DNA of 64,000 bases. Origin: Oscheius sp. JU75 (lineage: Eukaryota; Nematoda; Chromadorea; Rhabditida; Rhabditidae). Each line of letters starts with the position of its first letter. The first letter of the stretch is position 1. The stretch spans positions 2,356,001 to 2,420,000 of the forward strand of contig JASJZC010000007.1 of NCBI GenBank assembly GCA_037178855.1, read 5' to 3'. Below the pieces are notes generated by a model, which saw only the letters and a program-made list of their open reading frames with translations, had not been told where the DNA came from and ran no database searches. A program made the translations under genes and the position numbers. Below, in pieces: positions 47,261 through 57,470 of the stretch.

Positions 47261-49010
47261 TCACATTTTGTTGGGTTCCTTTGAAATAGCTTCGCTCGCG
47301 GCTATGGTTCTGCAAACGAGGATAAAGCAAATAATTGCGACAGTTTGAGCTCCTAAATACGAGAATTATGAATGTTTCTCATAGTAAACCTATCAAGATA
47401 GTGACCCAGCCGTAAATGGATAGACAAGGAGCCACGAAGGAGCCAATACAAGTGGCCAAGGACTGAAAAGATAATCATTACAGAACAAAAGAACAAAAGA
47501 AAAACAAGTGGTAAGCAAAAACTGTGTAACCTGGAAGAGCTTGGCAGTAGAATAAACTTGAAGTCGTTTCTGCGGCACCACCACGGCACAAACAAAGCAT
47601 CGTATAGTCGTGGAACAGCAGTCAATCATTCCATGAAGAATTCCACACAAAACTATGAACCAAACGCTAGAAATTTTCGATTTTCCTTCAAACACAAAAG
47701 AGTTACCCGGGCGTTAGTAGCAGCGAGTCCTCGGTAGTTGGAACTATGCTGCTCGAGTTTGGTGTTCCCAGTACAGTCAACAGATAAACTGTCAGTGAGA
47801 GAGGAACTTGTGTCAAAACGGTTGGTACAAGTCCGAAAGATATGTTCGTCTTTGACATATGACTAATGAACAAGCCCACTAAAAGATACATAAATACAGC
47901 GAAAAAAATACATACCCAGGATGTTTCCTGCACCAATTGACATGCTGTATACCCCTGGAAGATAATAGTTGCCGGCCAAGAAGTGTGAGAAAGAGAAAGT
48001 TGTTGGGAAAATAATTAGCCAAAACGTTACGTTCAGTCCATAAAAAATGAAGAAAGGAAGAAGAGCAAGCACTCTCGGCTCACAAATAGTTCTCGCAATC
48101 TTGCCTGAAGCTTCCGTACAAAGTCCACATGTGCCATCCTACCAATCTGCTCAGCGAATGCCGTTCTTTCCGATGGTTCCTGCATCGCTAGGCTATCAAA
48201 CTGCCTTGTTGGAAGGAAGACAAAAAGTACATTTGCAAGCACAGAAGAGGCCAATAGAGCACCATAAATGATGAAAATTTCAGTGTTGGAGAAGTCTCTT
48301 TACCCAAATATTGTTTTGTTGCAGATTCCTTACCTGTAGTGACTAGTTCCTCCTAAAGAAACAATCTTACTTGGAGGATGAACTAAATTGATGAGAAACA
48401 GGATCGAACCTCCGAGCAGCATGCTAAAAACTAGTAAAACGAATAGTAAAGTCCCACCTTTGATTACCTATTGCACTAGCCATGACCGAGTTTCTAGATA
48501 TCGTTTTTCTGGTGGAATGCTCCGAGATGTACTGTCCTTGACCGCTGTAGAACACTATGCTCTAAGTTTAAATTTTGTTGCATAGTGTTCCTACGTCCAT
48601 ATCCAAAGCCCAGAAGTACTTGACTGAAGTAGAAGAACGGTGGATAGACGTGGAAAAAGGCTGCCTTGAAACCAAGTTTGGATGAACACTTGTTCACCTA
48701 CCAAGGATATGGTAAACGGTAAACTCCCTAGGAAAACAGTCCACTTGGCTCCAAGCCGGTAGCACACCCACGGAGCAATTAGGGTTGCAAATGTGTACGC
48801 TGCGTACATGACTGTTTGTCTATTGAATGCACTATACCGCTGGAACAGGCTCCCTTACCCATAGTAGCCAGCATACTTGTTGATCTGTTCAGGATTTCTT
48901 ATATAAACCGAGTGAATGACCGACTCGGCGATGAACGAGCTTGTATCATAGCCATTCATCATGAGTACAAACCCGAAAGCTACCATGAGTATCGATACAA
49001 TACAAAAAAA
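47261..49010 (-). CDS. UNC-93-like multi-pass membrane protein, paralog B
   Basis: The protein parallels paralog A: FVLMMNGYDTSSFIAESVIH, PEQINKYAGYYG, FATLIAPWVCYRLGAKWTVF, LLGFGYGRR, GQYISEHSTRKTISRNSVMA-type sequence, LLPFFIFYGLNVTFWLIIFP, ISHMSKTNISFGLVPTVLTQ and CGILHGMIDCCSTTIRCFVC. The last exon ends AISKEPNKM at 47261. The start is uncertain: the reading begins at an acceptor near 49010 (LFFCIVSILMVAFG), so a 5' exon is probably missing. This variant keeps the canonical GYDTSSFIAESVIHSV helix better than paralog A. Confidence 0.85.
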
Positions 49011-49141
49011 AAGTCTATCAGTTAATGGCTATCACTATGTAGTGAACTAAAGGCTATAAAGGCTAATAGTATATGCTGCGGGAAAGATATCTGGGTGCGG
49101 GAGATCCGAGATATTCCAAGGACACTGAGACCAAAATTTGT

Positions 49142-49169
49142 CTACGTATAGAGAGACAACTTTTGCACT
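49142..49169 (+). repeat. Short direct repeat, copy A
   Basis: TACGTATAGAGAGACAACTT followed by TTGCACT recurs almost exactly at 49425-49452, about 280 bp away. They may be ends of a small inserted element. Confidence 0.35.
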
Positions 49170-49424
49170 CCTTAATAGTAGAATGTAGGCCTCCAATATA
49201 AAGGCCTCCAGAGTACATAGCCAGTGAAAATACAGTGCGTGTAGACAACCAGAACGTTATGTACGTCTCATCCCCGATTTTGACAAACTGACAGAAGAGG
49301 TACTCGAGAAGATGAAACGGGGAATGCTGTGAAAAAATGTGAAATATGAAAAAATGACATTCAGGAATCACATGTATAAATTATCTTTTACAATACTGAT
49401 TGAAAATGGCTAGATTAGTACGAT

Positions 49425-49452
49425 TACGTATAGAGAGACAGCTTTTGCACTT
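49425..49452 (+). repeat. Short direct repeat, copy B
   Basis: TACGTATAGAGAGACAGCTT followed by TTGCACT, one base different from the copy at 49142-49169. Confidence 0.35.
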
Positions 49453-49603
49453 AGATTAGTAATTAGTTAGGCATAATAGCTGCAATCGGCAGTTAAAGAC
49501 ATAGTAAAGAAGAGTAAAGATGGAAAGTTGTGGGTATTACTGAACGGTACCGCATTTTGTTCCTTAAAACAGTTTTTAAAACTGAGAACTAATGTGGATA
49601 CCT

Positions 49604-50931
49604 TTACTCTTCTTGGTCCTCTGGGATGGTGTCCAGTCGGAAGAGCACAGCAGGACAACTGTGAAACTGCCGAGTCCGATAGAACGCTGGATATGAGGTA
49701 AAGTTGTTGAGCAGATCACAAAGATCTTCATCTTCCTCCGGAATCGATCCCAATGGGTTAGTGGAGACCTTGTGCTTTTCGTCTACAGTAACCACGATGG
49801 GTGGAGGAGGGGCTGTGCGAACTGTAGTCGGTAACAAGATAGGCGGCGTAGCCTCGTCAGAAACGTTGTCGAGAGAATCTGGAGTTGTTACAGGTGACCA
49901 TGTATTTTCCAAGTTTGGAACATATGGAGGAATTGGACTGACTGCGCGGGGACGACGAATAGCGTCCAGACGATCGCGAAGCTATAATACCAAGTAAACA
50001 AACTTACAAAGAAATTGGCTTACAGAGCGAGAGAAACGTTGTAGCATATTCGGCCGACGTGGCTTAGGCGCTGGGACGTAGTTGTTTCCGAAGCCAACAT
50101 AGGTCTTCTTTTGTGTGCCTCCAAGAGTGGAAGGTCGCGAAGTCGTCTTCTTAATCACGTTCTGAAATCAAACGTGACTTTAAGAAGCATGCTGCTTTAT
50201 TGAATGCGAATTTCTTATTGACGTGCTAAACCTCATCAAAATCACGTGTAAACGATAATGGTCGAATGCTGTTTTGTGCTTTGATAGTATGGGTGAGGTG
50301 CTCTGAGTTTAAATTAAAACAGTCCCAGTCATCACTACAGTTAACACTCTAAAACCTCAACCTCCCTTGATTTCGGAAGTTTGGCAAGCTTGAGCCACTT
50401 TTGCTTTCTGACAAGCTTTTCAAAATGAAGCACGCCCAAATTTGGGAGTTTTTCTAGCTTTTCTTTTCTAGCTGTATGTCAGTTCAGTACGTATTCTTTT
50501 ATATATCTTTTTTTATAGTTCGTTCTATGACTGTTTCTGTTGCCTTCAATCTTCCTACAACGGCAATTTTTCAATTGTCTCGTCAAAACTCTCTCTAAAA
50601 CATCACCTCCATATACGGAGATCACTCTATAACGTCACTTTTTGGCTGCACCAAGAGGTGATGTTATAGAGAGAGTTCACTGTATCAGAACACGAGCTTT
50701 CTTTTGAATATGGAATATTCGAAAGTGAAATGTTCGAAAGTTATGGAAGGCTTCTTTAATCGCACTCAAAAACGATTTTAGCAGTATTGAAAGCTGTTTT
50801 GTAAAAGAATGCATTACTTGAGGCTTGAGATCTTCAAAATTTCGATGTTAAGAATGTCCCCAAAAACGATGTAAACTCACGTTTTCGCAGTCAACCGATG
50901 CCTTTCCGGCGGCATCAGCGGCCTCGTCCAT
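49604..50931 (-). CDS. Proline-rich protein of unknown function, ~188 aa
   Basis: Three exons join in phase: 50881-50931 (MDEAADAAGKASVDCEN), 50024-50161 and 49604-49981. The middle is basic (KKTYVGFGNNYVPAPKPRRP, then LQRFSRSLRDRLDAIRRP). The last part is Pro/Thr-rich (SPIPPYVPN, TPPILLPTTVRTAPPPPIVV) with an acidic end (TIPEDQEE). There is no signal peptide or TM segment. It looks like an intrinsically disordered scaffold or adaptor. The first intron (50162-50880) is long for this genome and carries an inverted repeat at 50587-50677. I do not recognise a family. Confidence 0.7.
50587..50677. repeat. Inverted repeat (MITE- or hairpin-like) in an intron
   Basis: Arms at 50587-50609 (AACTCTCTCTAAAACATCAC...) and 50655-50677 (...GTGATGTTATAGAGAGAGTT) are complementary over 22 of 23 positions, with a 45-nt loop. 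A further partial copy, CTCTATAACGTCAC, lies inside the loop at about 50625-50638. Confidence 0.6.
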
Positions 50932-51017
50932 CAGAACATCGACTCACAATAGTGGATGAAAATCAGAGGCGAAGATAGGGTCCGTCGTGATGATACAGAC
51001 CGGGCAATTGATTGGAT

Positions 51018-51299
51018 CTAATAATATAAACAGTTTAAAAGACTGTACGAAAGATGTGTCATCTGACGTTTTGCTAGCAGAGTGATAGCATGAAGAATAA
51101 CGGAAAATGTATCGAGGAGCTCACCAGAATTACTTGAAGACGTAAACCATTGTTCCTCGTCTGAGAGATCGACGTTTTCTAATGTGCAGCTAATGGAACG
51201 TGTCGTCGAGATAGCCTGAAGAGATGTACCGCAGTAAAAAGAAGATTTTCTGCCCACAGAGAGCAGAAGAAAGCGCGTGCGCCGAAGGTTGCTGGCCAT
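51018..51299 (-). CDS. Possible downstream operon gene with mitochondrial-type leader
   Basis: An ATG at 51297-51299 lies about a dozen bases after a TTTTATTAG acceptor, a typical trans-splice layout. The product begins MASNLRRTRFLLLSVGRKSS, an Arg-rich leader of mitochondrial type, and continues LENVDLSDEEQWFTSSSNS. A stop-free GTGAGC...CTAG segment (about 51070-51120) may be an intron. The frame overlaps the third exon of the neighbouring small protein, so only one of the two readings may be real. Unknown family. Confidence 0.35.
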   Translation of the reverse strand: MASNLRRTRFLLLSVGRKSSFYCGTSLQAISTTRSISCTLENVDLSDEEQWFTSSSNSGELLDTFSVILHAITLLAKRQMTHLSYSLLNCLYY

Positions 51300-51691
51300 T
51301 TTTTTTCTCCAGCTAATAAAAAGACGACAGGTGTAAACGAAAAAACATGGAAAAGTGTTTCGATGATCTCAGCGTTTCTCATCTCGTTGTTCGCCTGTTG
51401 TACTATTTCAACGCGTTTCACGGCTTCGATCACTGTCAAACCAAGAAGTGAACCCACGAACGTCAGTTTGGCTTATTGTAGAGCCTTCTTTTCTAATTTT
51501 AACTCGATAGGTTTAGAAGGTGATAAAACTAAACTTGCAGCCTCACATTTTTTTTACTGTTAGCCACGAAGGAACAACAGGTGTAGAGTGAGAAAAGAGC
51601 ATGAAAGGCGCCTACCAAAACATATGATTGGAGAATGTTGTTTCTTGTCGACCCTGTACGGATTACCCATACTTCTATGAGAAGAGTACAT
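51190..51691 (-). CDS. Small single-TM protein, 107 aa (mitochondrial-assembly-like?)
   Basis: Exons 51616-51691, 51347-51471 and 51190-51312 join in phase from an ATG at 51689-51691 to TAG at 51190. The protein reads SMGNPYRVDKKQHSPIICF, then a hydrophobic stretch (AKLTFVGSLLGLTVIEAV), then a helix (KRVEIVQQANNEMRNAEIIE) and a Gln/Ser-rich end. A short TM followed by a charged helix weakly recalls cytochrome-oxidase assembly factor PET117, but I cannot confirm that. The ATG follows a TTTTTCAG acceptor closely. The third exon overlaps an alternative open frame (51018-51299) in another phase. Confidence 0.45.
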
Positions 51692-51892
51692 GATCTGAAA
51701 AAGAAATATTTTTAAGATTATATTACGCGTATAAACGGAAAAGCGCATATAGCAGATTGTTGTCTATTAAGTTGCCTGACCCAATATGTTCAGTCCAGTC
51801 CGTGATTACGTATTGACTAAAATTGAAAGGAGGCGGCTATGAAAAGTGAGAAATCCACTTCTTGTCATGCATTTCTCTGCTCCGCTTTCCTT

Positions 51893-52150
51893 TTAACTGA
51901 AAATACTAGCTTGTACCTTCGCGCAATGTTTTTCTTTAGCGCTCAATATTGAGTAGTTCAGTTTCAGAATCACAAAGTTCTGACCAAAAAATGTCATGTC
52001 TGCGGAAATGGAAAGCTTTTGCATTTTTTGAAAAGTGTCTCTATACCCAGTTTGTAACAGAAACAAAAGTTCTTTTTTCTGCTGTCTCTGTCCCGTGGAA
52101 CACCTGTCATGCCATCGTATAAGCTCAGTTTGCTTTTGGAAAGACTTCAT
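51893..52150 (-). CDS. Hypothetical 85-codon ORF
   Basis: A single minus-strand frame from ATG at 52148-52150 encodes a basic, Gln-rich product (MKSFQKQTELIRWHDRCSTG). It has no domain, signal peptide or membrane segment. It lies between divergently arranged genes and may be spurious. Confidence 0.2.
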   Translation of the reverse strand: MKSFQKQTELIRWHDRCSTGQRQQKKELLFLLQTGYRDTFQKMQKLSISADMTFFGQNFVILKLNYSILSAKEKHCAKVQASIFS

Positions 52151-52350
52151 GACAACAAACCTGTGAGCACTTGTTAGAACATGAACAAGCTTCCAGCGAT
52201 TTTATTGACGAATGGGGAGCCCATACGATGTGTGAGAATATTAATGATCTTCGCGAAACCGTATCGATGTAGTCCTTGTGTGAAAGTTCCACAAAGACAA
52301 GTCTCTTTCATTTCCTTCCCTTCGTGCTATAGAACTTTTCAGTTTCTTCA

Positions 52351-55300
52351 ATGACCCGACCGGACGCAGCTTGGAATGAAGAGCGCTACACTCGCTACGT
52401 TAAAGCCGCTGTCTTCATGGCCTATGCTCAAAATCATGGGGGAGGTGCCTGTATTCCTGACATCATCCGAGAGTTCACGTAAGATTTAGAACTCGTTTGG
52501 CTGTGAAAGCAGCCGTAAAGTTTTGTTCATCCAAGGTTACATTTTTCTCTCGCATTATTGGTCAGCTATATACTAACTAGCTACATTTAATATCACTGAA
52601 TGGAAAGCTCTTTCAGTTTGCTTTCCAATAGCAAAAAAATTCAGGCTGGAATACGAAGTCGCTCCGGATCTCACCCGTTTTGGTCATCAAAACCTCGAAA
52701 GTTTCCTTAATTCTAAACCGGATATTTTTATTAAGGTAAGCCAGAATTTCTTTTTCACATAGAGAAACTTCTAGGTGGGAATAGGCTACGGACCAAATGA
52801 GAAGAATCTGACCGAAGCCGAGCGAACACAGATTGGAAACATGGTGAGCAGTTTCCGAAACAAACGTGGCAAGGCGAAGAGAGGCAGACGTGGAGGAGAA
52901 GGCTCTAGAGGACGAAATCCCAACTTTGGAAATCAAACAGGCTTTTCAGTCACAGCGTTTGATGCATCAGAGTCCGCTTTCCCGAGGAGAGAAGTCGGGA
53001 ACACCGAATGGGGAGGAACCAGTAAGATAGTAGATGCTTTTGTTTCACTGAGCTTCTTTCCAGGTTCTTTTCAGTACAACCAAGGAAATAGTGCCGACAT
53101 CAGACAGAACCAGAACCAAAATCACGGTGGATTCGAGGAAAGCCAGAACTTTGCCGTTTCGAGCAACAAATTCCATGCCAACAATCAGCAGTTTGATCAA
53201 TACAATTCCTCTGGACAAAACTATAACGATTTTGAACAGTTCGAATACGGTTAAAATATTTTCAAAGGCTTTAAAACATTGTTTTAGGCGATCAGAAAGA
53301 AGAATTCGACTATGAGGAGAACCAGGCAGCTGACTCCGAAGTGGAACAGCTATTTCACGGCGTATCCCTCGATACTCAAGTCGAACATTCTGCGCCGCCT
53401 GTTCCTTCTCCTCCGCCAGGATTCGGGACAAGTTCCGTGAAGGTAACTTAGATTAATATTTCCACTACGAAAGTATTTAAGAATTCTTTGGGGACTGGCC
53501 AGCCCGGTAAGACAACTACTGCCACTTCCGCAGTACGCCAAAAAATTTCGGTTGGCATGATATGCAGGGCCCTTGCCTATCAGTTATGGAGACGATGGCC
53601 GGAAGCAGTCGAGGAAAACCATCTTTTGCATCTAATCGAAGATGACGAAAGGTAATCATTGTTTTTAAAGCGAAAGTAAATATAATTTACAGATTCTCTG
53701 TCATAACCAGAGTTTCGGATGCCAAGAAAAGGCAAAACATCAAGAACGTCACCGCCCGGTTCAAGAAATCGATATGGGAGAAGTTCGTGTTCATTGAAGA
53801 GAAGAAAGACGGCACCTACTATCTCTTCAAGGCAACCGTCTCAGAAGAAGGAGGTCGGAATGAACAGGCGAAAACTCTCACGTTGGTTATTGCGAGGCTG
53901 CTGAAGGAACGAGGTCCCACGTCAATCCACTACCTTGCCAGCGCCATAAACTTGGAAGACAATGAAGGATATGCCAAGGAAGATCTTCTGGATGACTTAC
54001 TCAGAAACCATCAGCTTTTGCCAAGAATCATCTTCCTGGCCGATTATACGGTTCCAGGACCAAGTAGGCCACCATTTCTTCTAGAGCTTTTTAAAATGCA
54101 GAGGCCGTCCTGATGCCCGATGCCACGTTCTCAAACTGGCGTCCTGGCTTTCCTAATAATATCCCGGTTGAACACCAGAAGCGCATAGCAGCTGTAAATT
54201 CAGACTCAACCTATCATTTTGTTGATCTTTAGCGACAGATACCCGAGGACGTGGGAAACAACCAGTCGGGGAGCGTCTTCGACCAGCGGCGTGCTTCTGG
54301 GTACGAGGCCCGGTATGAGGAAAACTATCAAGAACAGCAGTATCGGCAGGAAAATCAAAACGGATATCAGCAGCAGGAAAATTGGCAGGAGACCTATAGT
54401 GGTCAACAAGAGTACAGAAATGGTAACGACAGCGGTTTTGATGACAGAAACACTGCATTTTCAGAGGAAATCCAAGTTGCTGCTTATCTATGTCAGAATT
54501 CCCCGCTGTCCACAATTCTTGATGGAAACACGGGACACTACCTCATTAATGACAAAATCCGAGTAAAGCCGCAGTTAAGGCATATCGATGTTTGTTCCAG
54601 GTGTTTGTGGCCTGGGCCGTTGACTTCAATAGTTTCTGGGTAAGGACCCAAGACGACGATAACGAGTTCAAAAGGCTCACGGACGAGTTGAGGTATGTCG
54701 TTGGTTATTACACACGTATTCAATTTAAGTTATGTGATGGAACGAGAGGCCAGATACTCGGTCTGTTCTGATTTCATCTCAGTTGGGGGTCTGGTCGCCT
54801 TTGCTCAATATCGACAGAACGAGCCACCAAAATACTACCGAGGTAGAGTCCTCAACAAGACAAGAACAAGTGTGAGTTTTTCATTTTTTTTCCCTACTAT
54901 AATCCTCTGGGGATGTTTCTAAAGGCTAAATTAAGATCCGAGTCGAATGTATAGATCTCGGCGGATTGATGACTGTGGATCGCTACAACGTCTACCGTCT
55001 CCCCGAGAAGTTCCGGGCGGCTCCAAATCTAGGCACAAGATGCTCACTCGGTCTATTCGAAGTGCAAAGAGGGTGGGAGGTCGATTTTGGCAGAGAAGAG
55101 AGCCAAATGATGGAATTCCTCACCTTCCAACACGCCGACATTCGAATTATTGATGCTGTAACTTTTTAATAATATTTATGCTTATACCGACGTTTTAGGT
55201 CAATGGGAGTCTGATCGTCGATCTCTTCTACCAAGATGACCAGAACGATTATGTCATACCGCGCAGGTTCCTCGATAGTGGCGTTATTCGTATGAGGTAG
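52351..55300 (+). CDS. LOTUS-Tudor germ-granule protein (TDRD5/TDRD7/LOTR-1-like)
   Basis: ATG at 52351 starts the first LOTUS/OST-HTH-like module (YTRYVKAAVFMAYAQNHGGG ... FGHQNLESFLNSKPDIFIKV). Exons 52351-52478, 52645-52735, 52775-53021, 53064-53249 and 53288-53442 join in phase. An RG-rich linker (KAKRGRRGGEGSRGRNP) and a Gln/Asn-rich stretch follow. A second winged-helix-like module contains GMICRALAYQLWRRWPEA. A third contains LTLVIARLLKERGPTSIHYL. After another Gln-rich stretch, the C-terminus is an extended Tudor domain: FVAWAVDFNSFWVR, FAQYRQNEPPKYYRGRVL, RVECIDLGGLMTVDRYNVYR. The stop is at 55298-55300. LOTUS domains bind RNA or Vasa, and Tudor domains bind methylated arginine, so a role in germ granules and piRNA or small-RNA control is likely. 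A polyadenylation signal follows near 55614. Confidence 0.85.
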
Positions 55301-55410
55301 CTTTTTCTGCCTTTTTGACCCCAGCAGTCTGATTTTCCTTTTCTTCCTGCCTACATATTCTATCAACTAGCGGCACATCACCTCCTTTTGATCTTAACTC
55401 GATCACCCTG

Positions 55411-55431
55411 TCTCTCTCTCTCTCTCTCTCT
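55411..55431 (+). repeat. (TC)n microsatellite in a 3' UTR
   Basis: About ten TC repeats lie within the probable 3' UTR of the LOTUS-Tudor gene. Confidence 0.9.
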
Positions 55432-55771
55432 TGTTCTTATATTCTTCCAACTTTGGCTTCATTGTACTTGTCATGTGTCATTACCCCCCAGTTACAGCCC
55501 CAGTTGCTTTAAACCTACTAGTGTATTCTAAACTAGTCATGTGCAAATTGTTTTTAAGATTTTCCTTCTTTGCTTAAAATTGGCTTCTATTTAGACATCC
55601 ATCTCGTGTTGGAAATAAAACTGTTGCTAAGATAATTTTAAATGCCTCAAAGTATACTAAAAAACGGCACTTATTGTTTTCCTTCCATATCAAGTAATGG
55701 ATGGAAAACGGACGATGCTTTGAATGTCTTCTTGAAATTTTCATTGACTGGATAACAAGGCATGCAATCCA

Positions 55772-56400
55772 CTACAGATAGTACATCTTGCTGAGAGAAG
55801 GGTCGCTGGCAGGGTGGAATGCACGATTCATGGTACTGTTGCAGAGGCGATAGGTCTAAAAAGATTAGCCTTTTGCAACTTTTTAGCAACTGACTACTTA
55901 TCGGAAAAGAAGACTCACTCGATGTTTTCGTCCTCTAAAGTTTTTGCGGACTGTTGTGTTGCGAACGAAGGTCAAAGCAGATATAGAAGATGTTTCGTCT
56001 CTCGAGGTGCGCTGTACAGGAGTAGACGTCAAATGAGGAGGAAGAGGCAGTCCGATTCCTGGAGGATCGTCTCTCTTTCGTTTCAAAGTAAGTTCAATTG
56101 GAAAAGTAGGCACTTCCGGCTTTTTCTCAGGCAGTGGACTGCTTTTATGAGATTTCAATCCGCGGAAAATCTGAACTATTGTCTTTTACAGTTACTGAAT
56201 ACACCTACTTTTTTCACCCACGATTGATTCTTCACCTTTTTAGAAGTACTGATCAAGCAGTACCCTTCCGATTCACGAGGGCTGATACATAAGTACTCCT
56301 CACTGGTTTCCTCCAGCATCCCAATTACTTCAAACTTGCGAGAAGCTGCGGGTACCCTCAGCTTTCGAACGGGAGTGAAAACAATGTCCTGAAAACGCAT
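55772..56400 (-). CDS. Small basic protein, ~166 aa, unknown
   Basis: Exons 56236-56400, 55919-56170 and 55772-55855 join in phase. The first reads DIVFTPVRKLRVPAASRKF and EVIGMLEETSEEYLCISPRE. The second is Lys/Pro-rich (SPLPEKKPEVPTFPIELTLK, then RKRDDPPGIGLPLPP). The third ends MNRAFHPASDPSLSKMYYL. The ATG at 56398-56400 lies just before a GTTTTCAG acceptor, so the true start may be in an upstream exon. The composition suggests a nuclear regulatory protein. It is convergent with the LOTUS-Tudor gene, with about 470 bp between stops. No family recognised. Confidence 0.6.
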
Positions 56401-57470
56401 TTCAGCGAAGAAATAAAAGTCACTACGTAGTGAGCAGAAGGTTGCATGGTTAGTGTGAATATTGGAAAAAAACGGGACTCAGCAGATTTCCAAAAGCGAC
56501 CGCTATTTAAAAGCGCTTCAAATATCAGAACCTCGCTTTGGCTGAATCCTTAAGAGTTTAGTAAAATAATTAAGCTAGCAGTATCTGAGAGTTAATTCTC
56601 TTGCTTGTGTAGTGCTGAAAAGGGTGGATTCTATCGCCTTAGATGTGAAAATGATTATACGTATAGAAGAGGGCAAAAATGTTGTGGGAAATAATATCAA
56701 CTAGTAAATGGCAACTAGAAGGATCAGATCAGTGGTATCACTACCAAACGGCTGGAAGTGTGTGGGCTGAAATTTTCAACGTACGTCTTTAGCCGCATTC
56801 CGCTGAAAATGTTTTTCTAAAATTCGTTAGCGGATAGTATTCCTATCCCAAGGAGTACGATGAGATTCTCGGGGAGTCGAACGTCCATCCGTCATCATTG
56901 TGAGGTATCACTTCTAGAGAGTTGGTTTTTTCTCACGTTTCTAAAGAGTTTTGGTTTTAGGCGGAGACAATGTTTCTGAAGAGCTCCAGACAAATGAACA
57001 GATTCAATGTTTCCATGATTAAGCCAGGAGAAAAGATGTCGTGGTGAATACAGAAGCTGACCAAGTATGATCAAGAGTTTTAAAACAAGTTAGCGAGATG
57101 CTTTTCAGGTGTGAGCATTGCCGCAACTCTATCAAAAACGATCGTATTGGATGATCGTTTCTGCGATTAAATCTTTTTATCAAAAAGCTCGATTGACTAT
57201 TCTTGTATTGTAGGCAGTCCACAGTTAGTAACAAGACCTAGTGTGTCAAGGTCTCAGATTAAAGCGGCTCTGGCCAATCTTACAGCTAAAAGGTGGTCCC
57301 TTCACCTGTATCAAAACTAATTGTTATCTCGACAGATGTGAGATCTGAAAATGCTTCTACCACACGTTTGCCACATGTTAATATGAAGCTGAAGGACCGG
57401 GTTTATCGTGCAATAACTGAGACAAAACACGCAAAACAAAGAATGAATGCATCACAGCAAAACGACAAGT
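56401..57470. other. Intergenic, no gene recognised
   Basis: Over 1 kb without a supported exon. Weak minus-strand frames (57019-57234) show no domain. The right edge is the 3' UTR of the nuclear receptor. Confidence 0.5.

Noticed and set aside
55381-55440. Polypyrimidine run as a splice acceptor of a further Tudor-gene exon
   Set aside because: No coding frame follows and a polyadenylation signal is found near 55614; it is a simple microsatellite.
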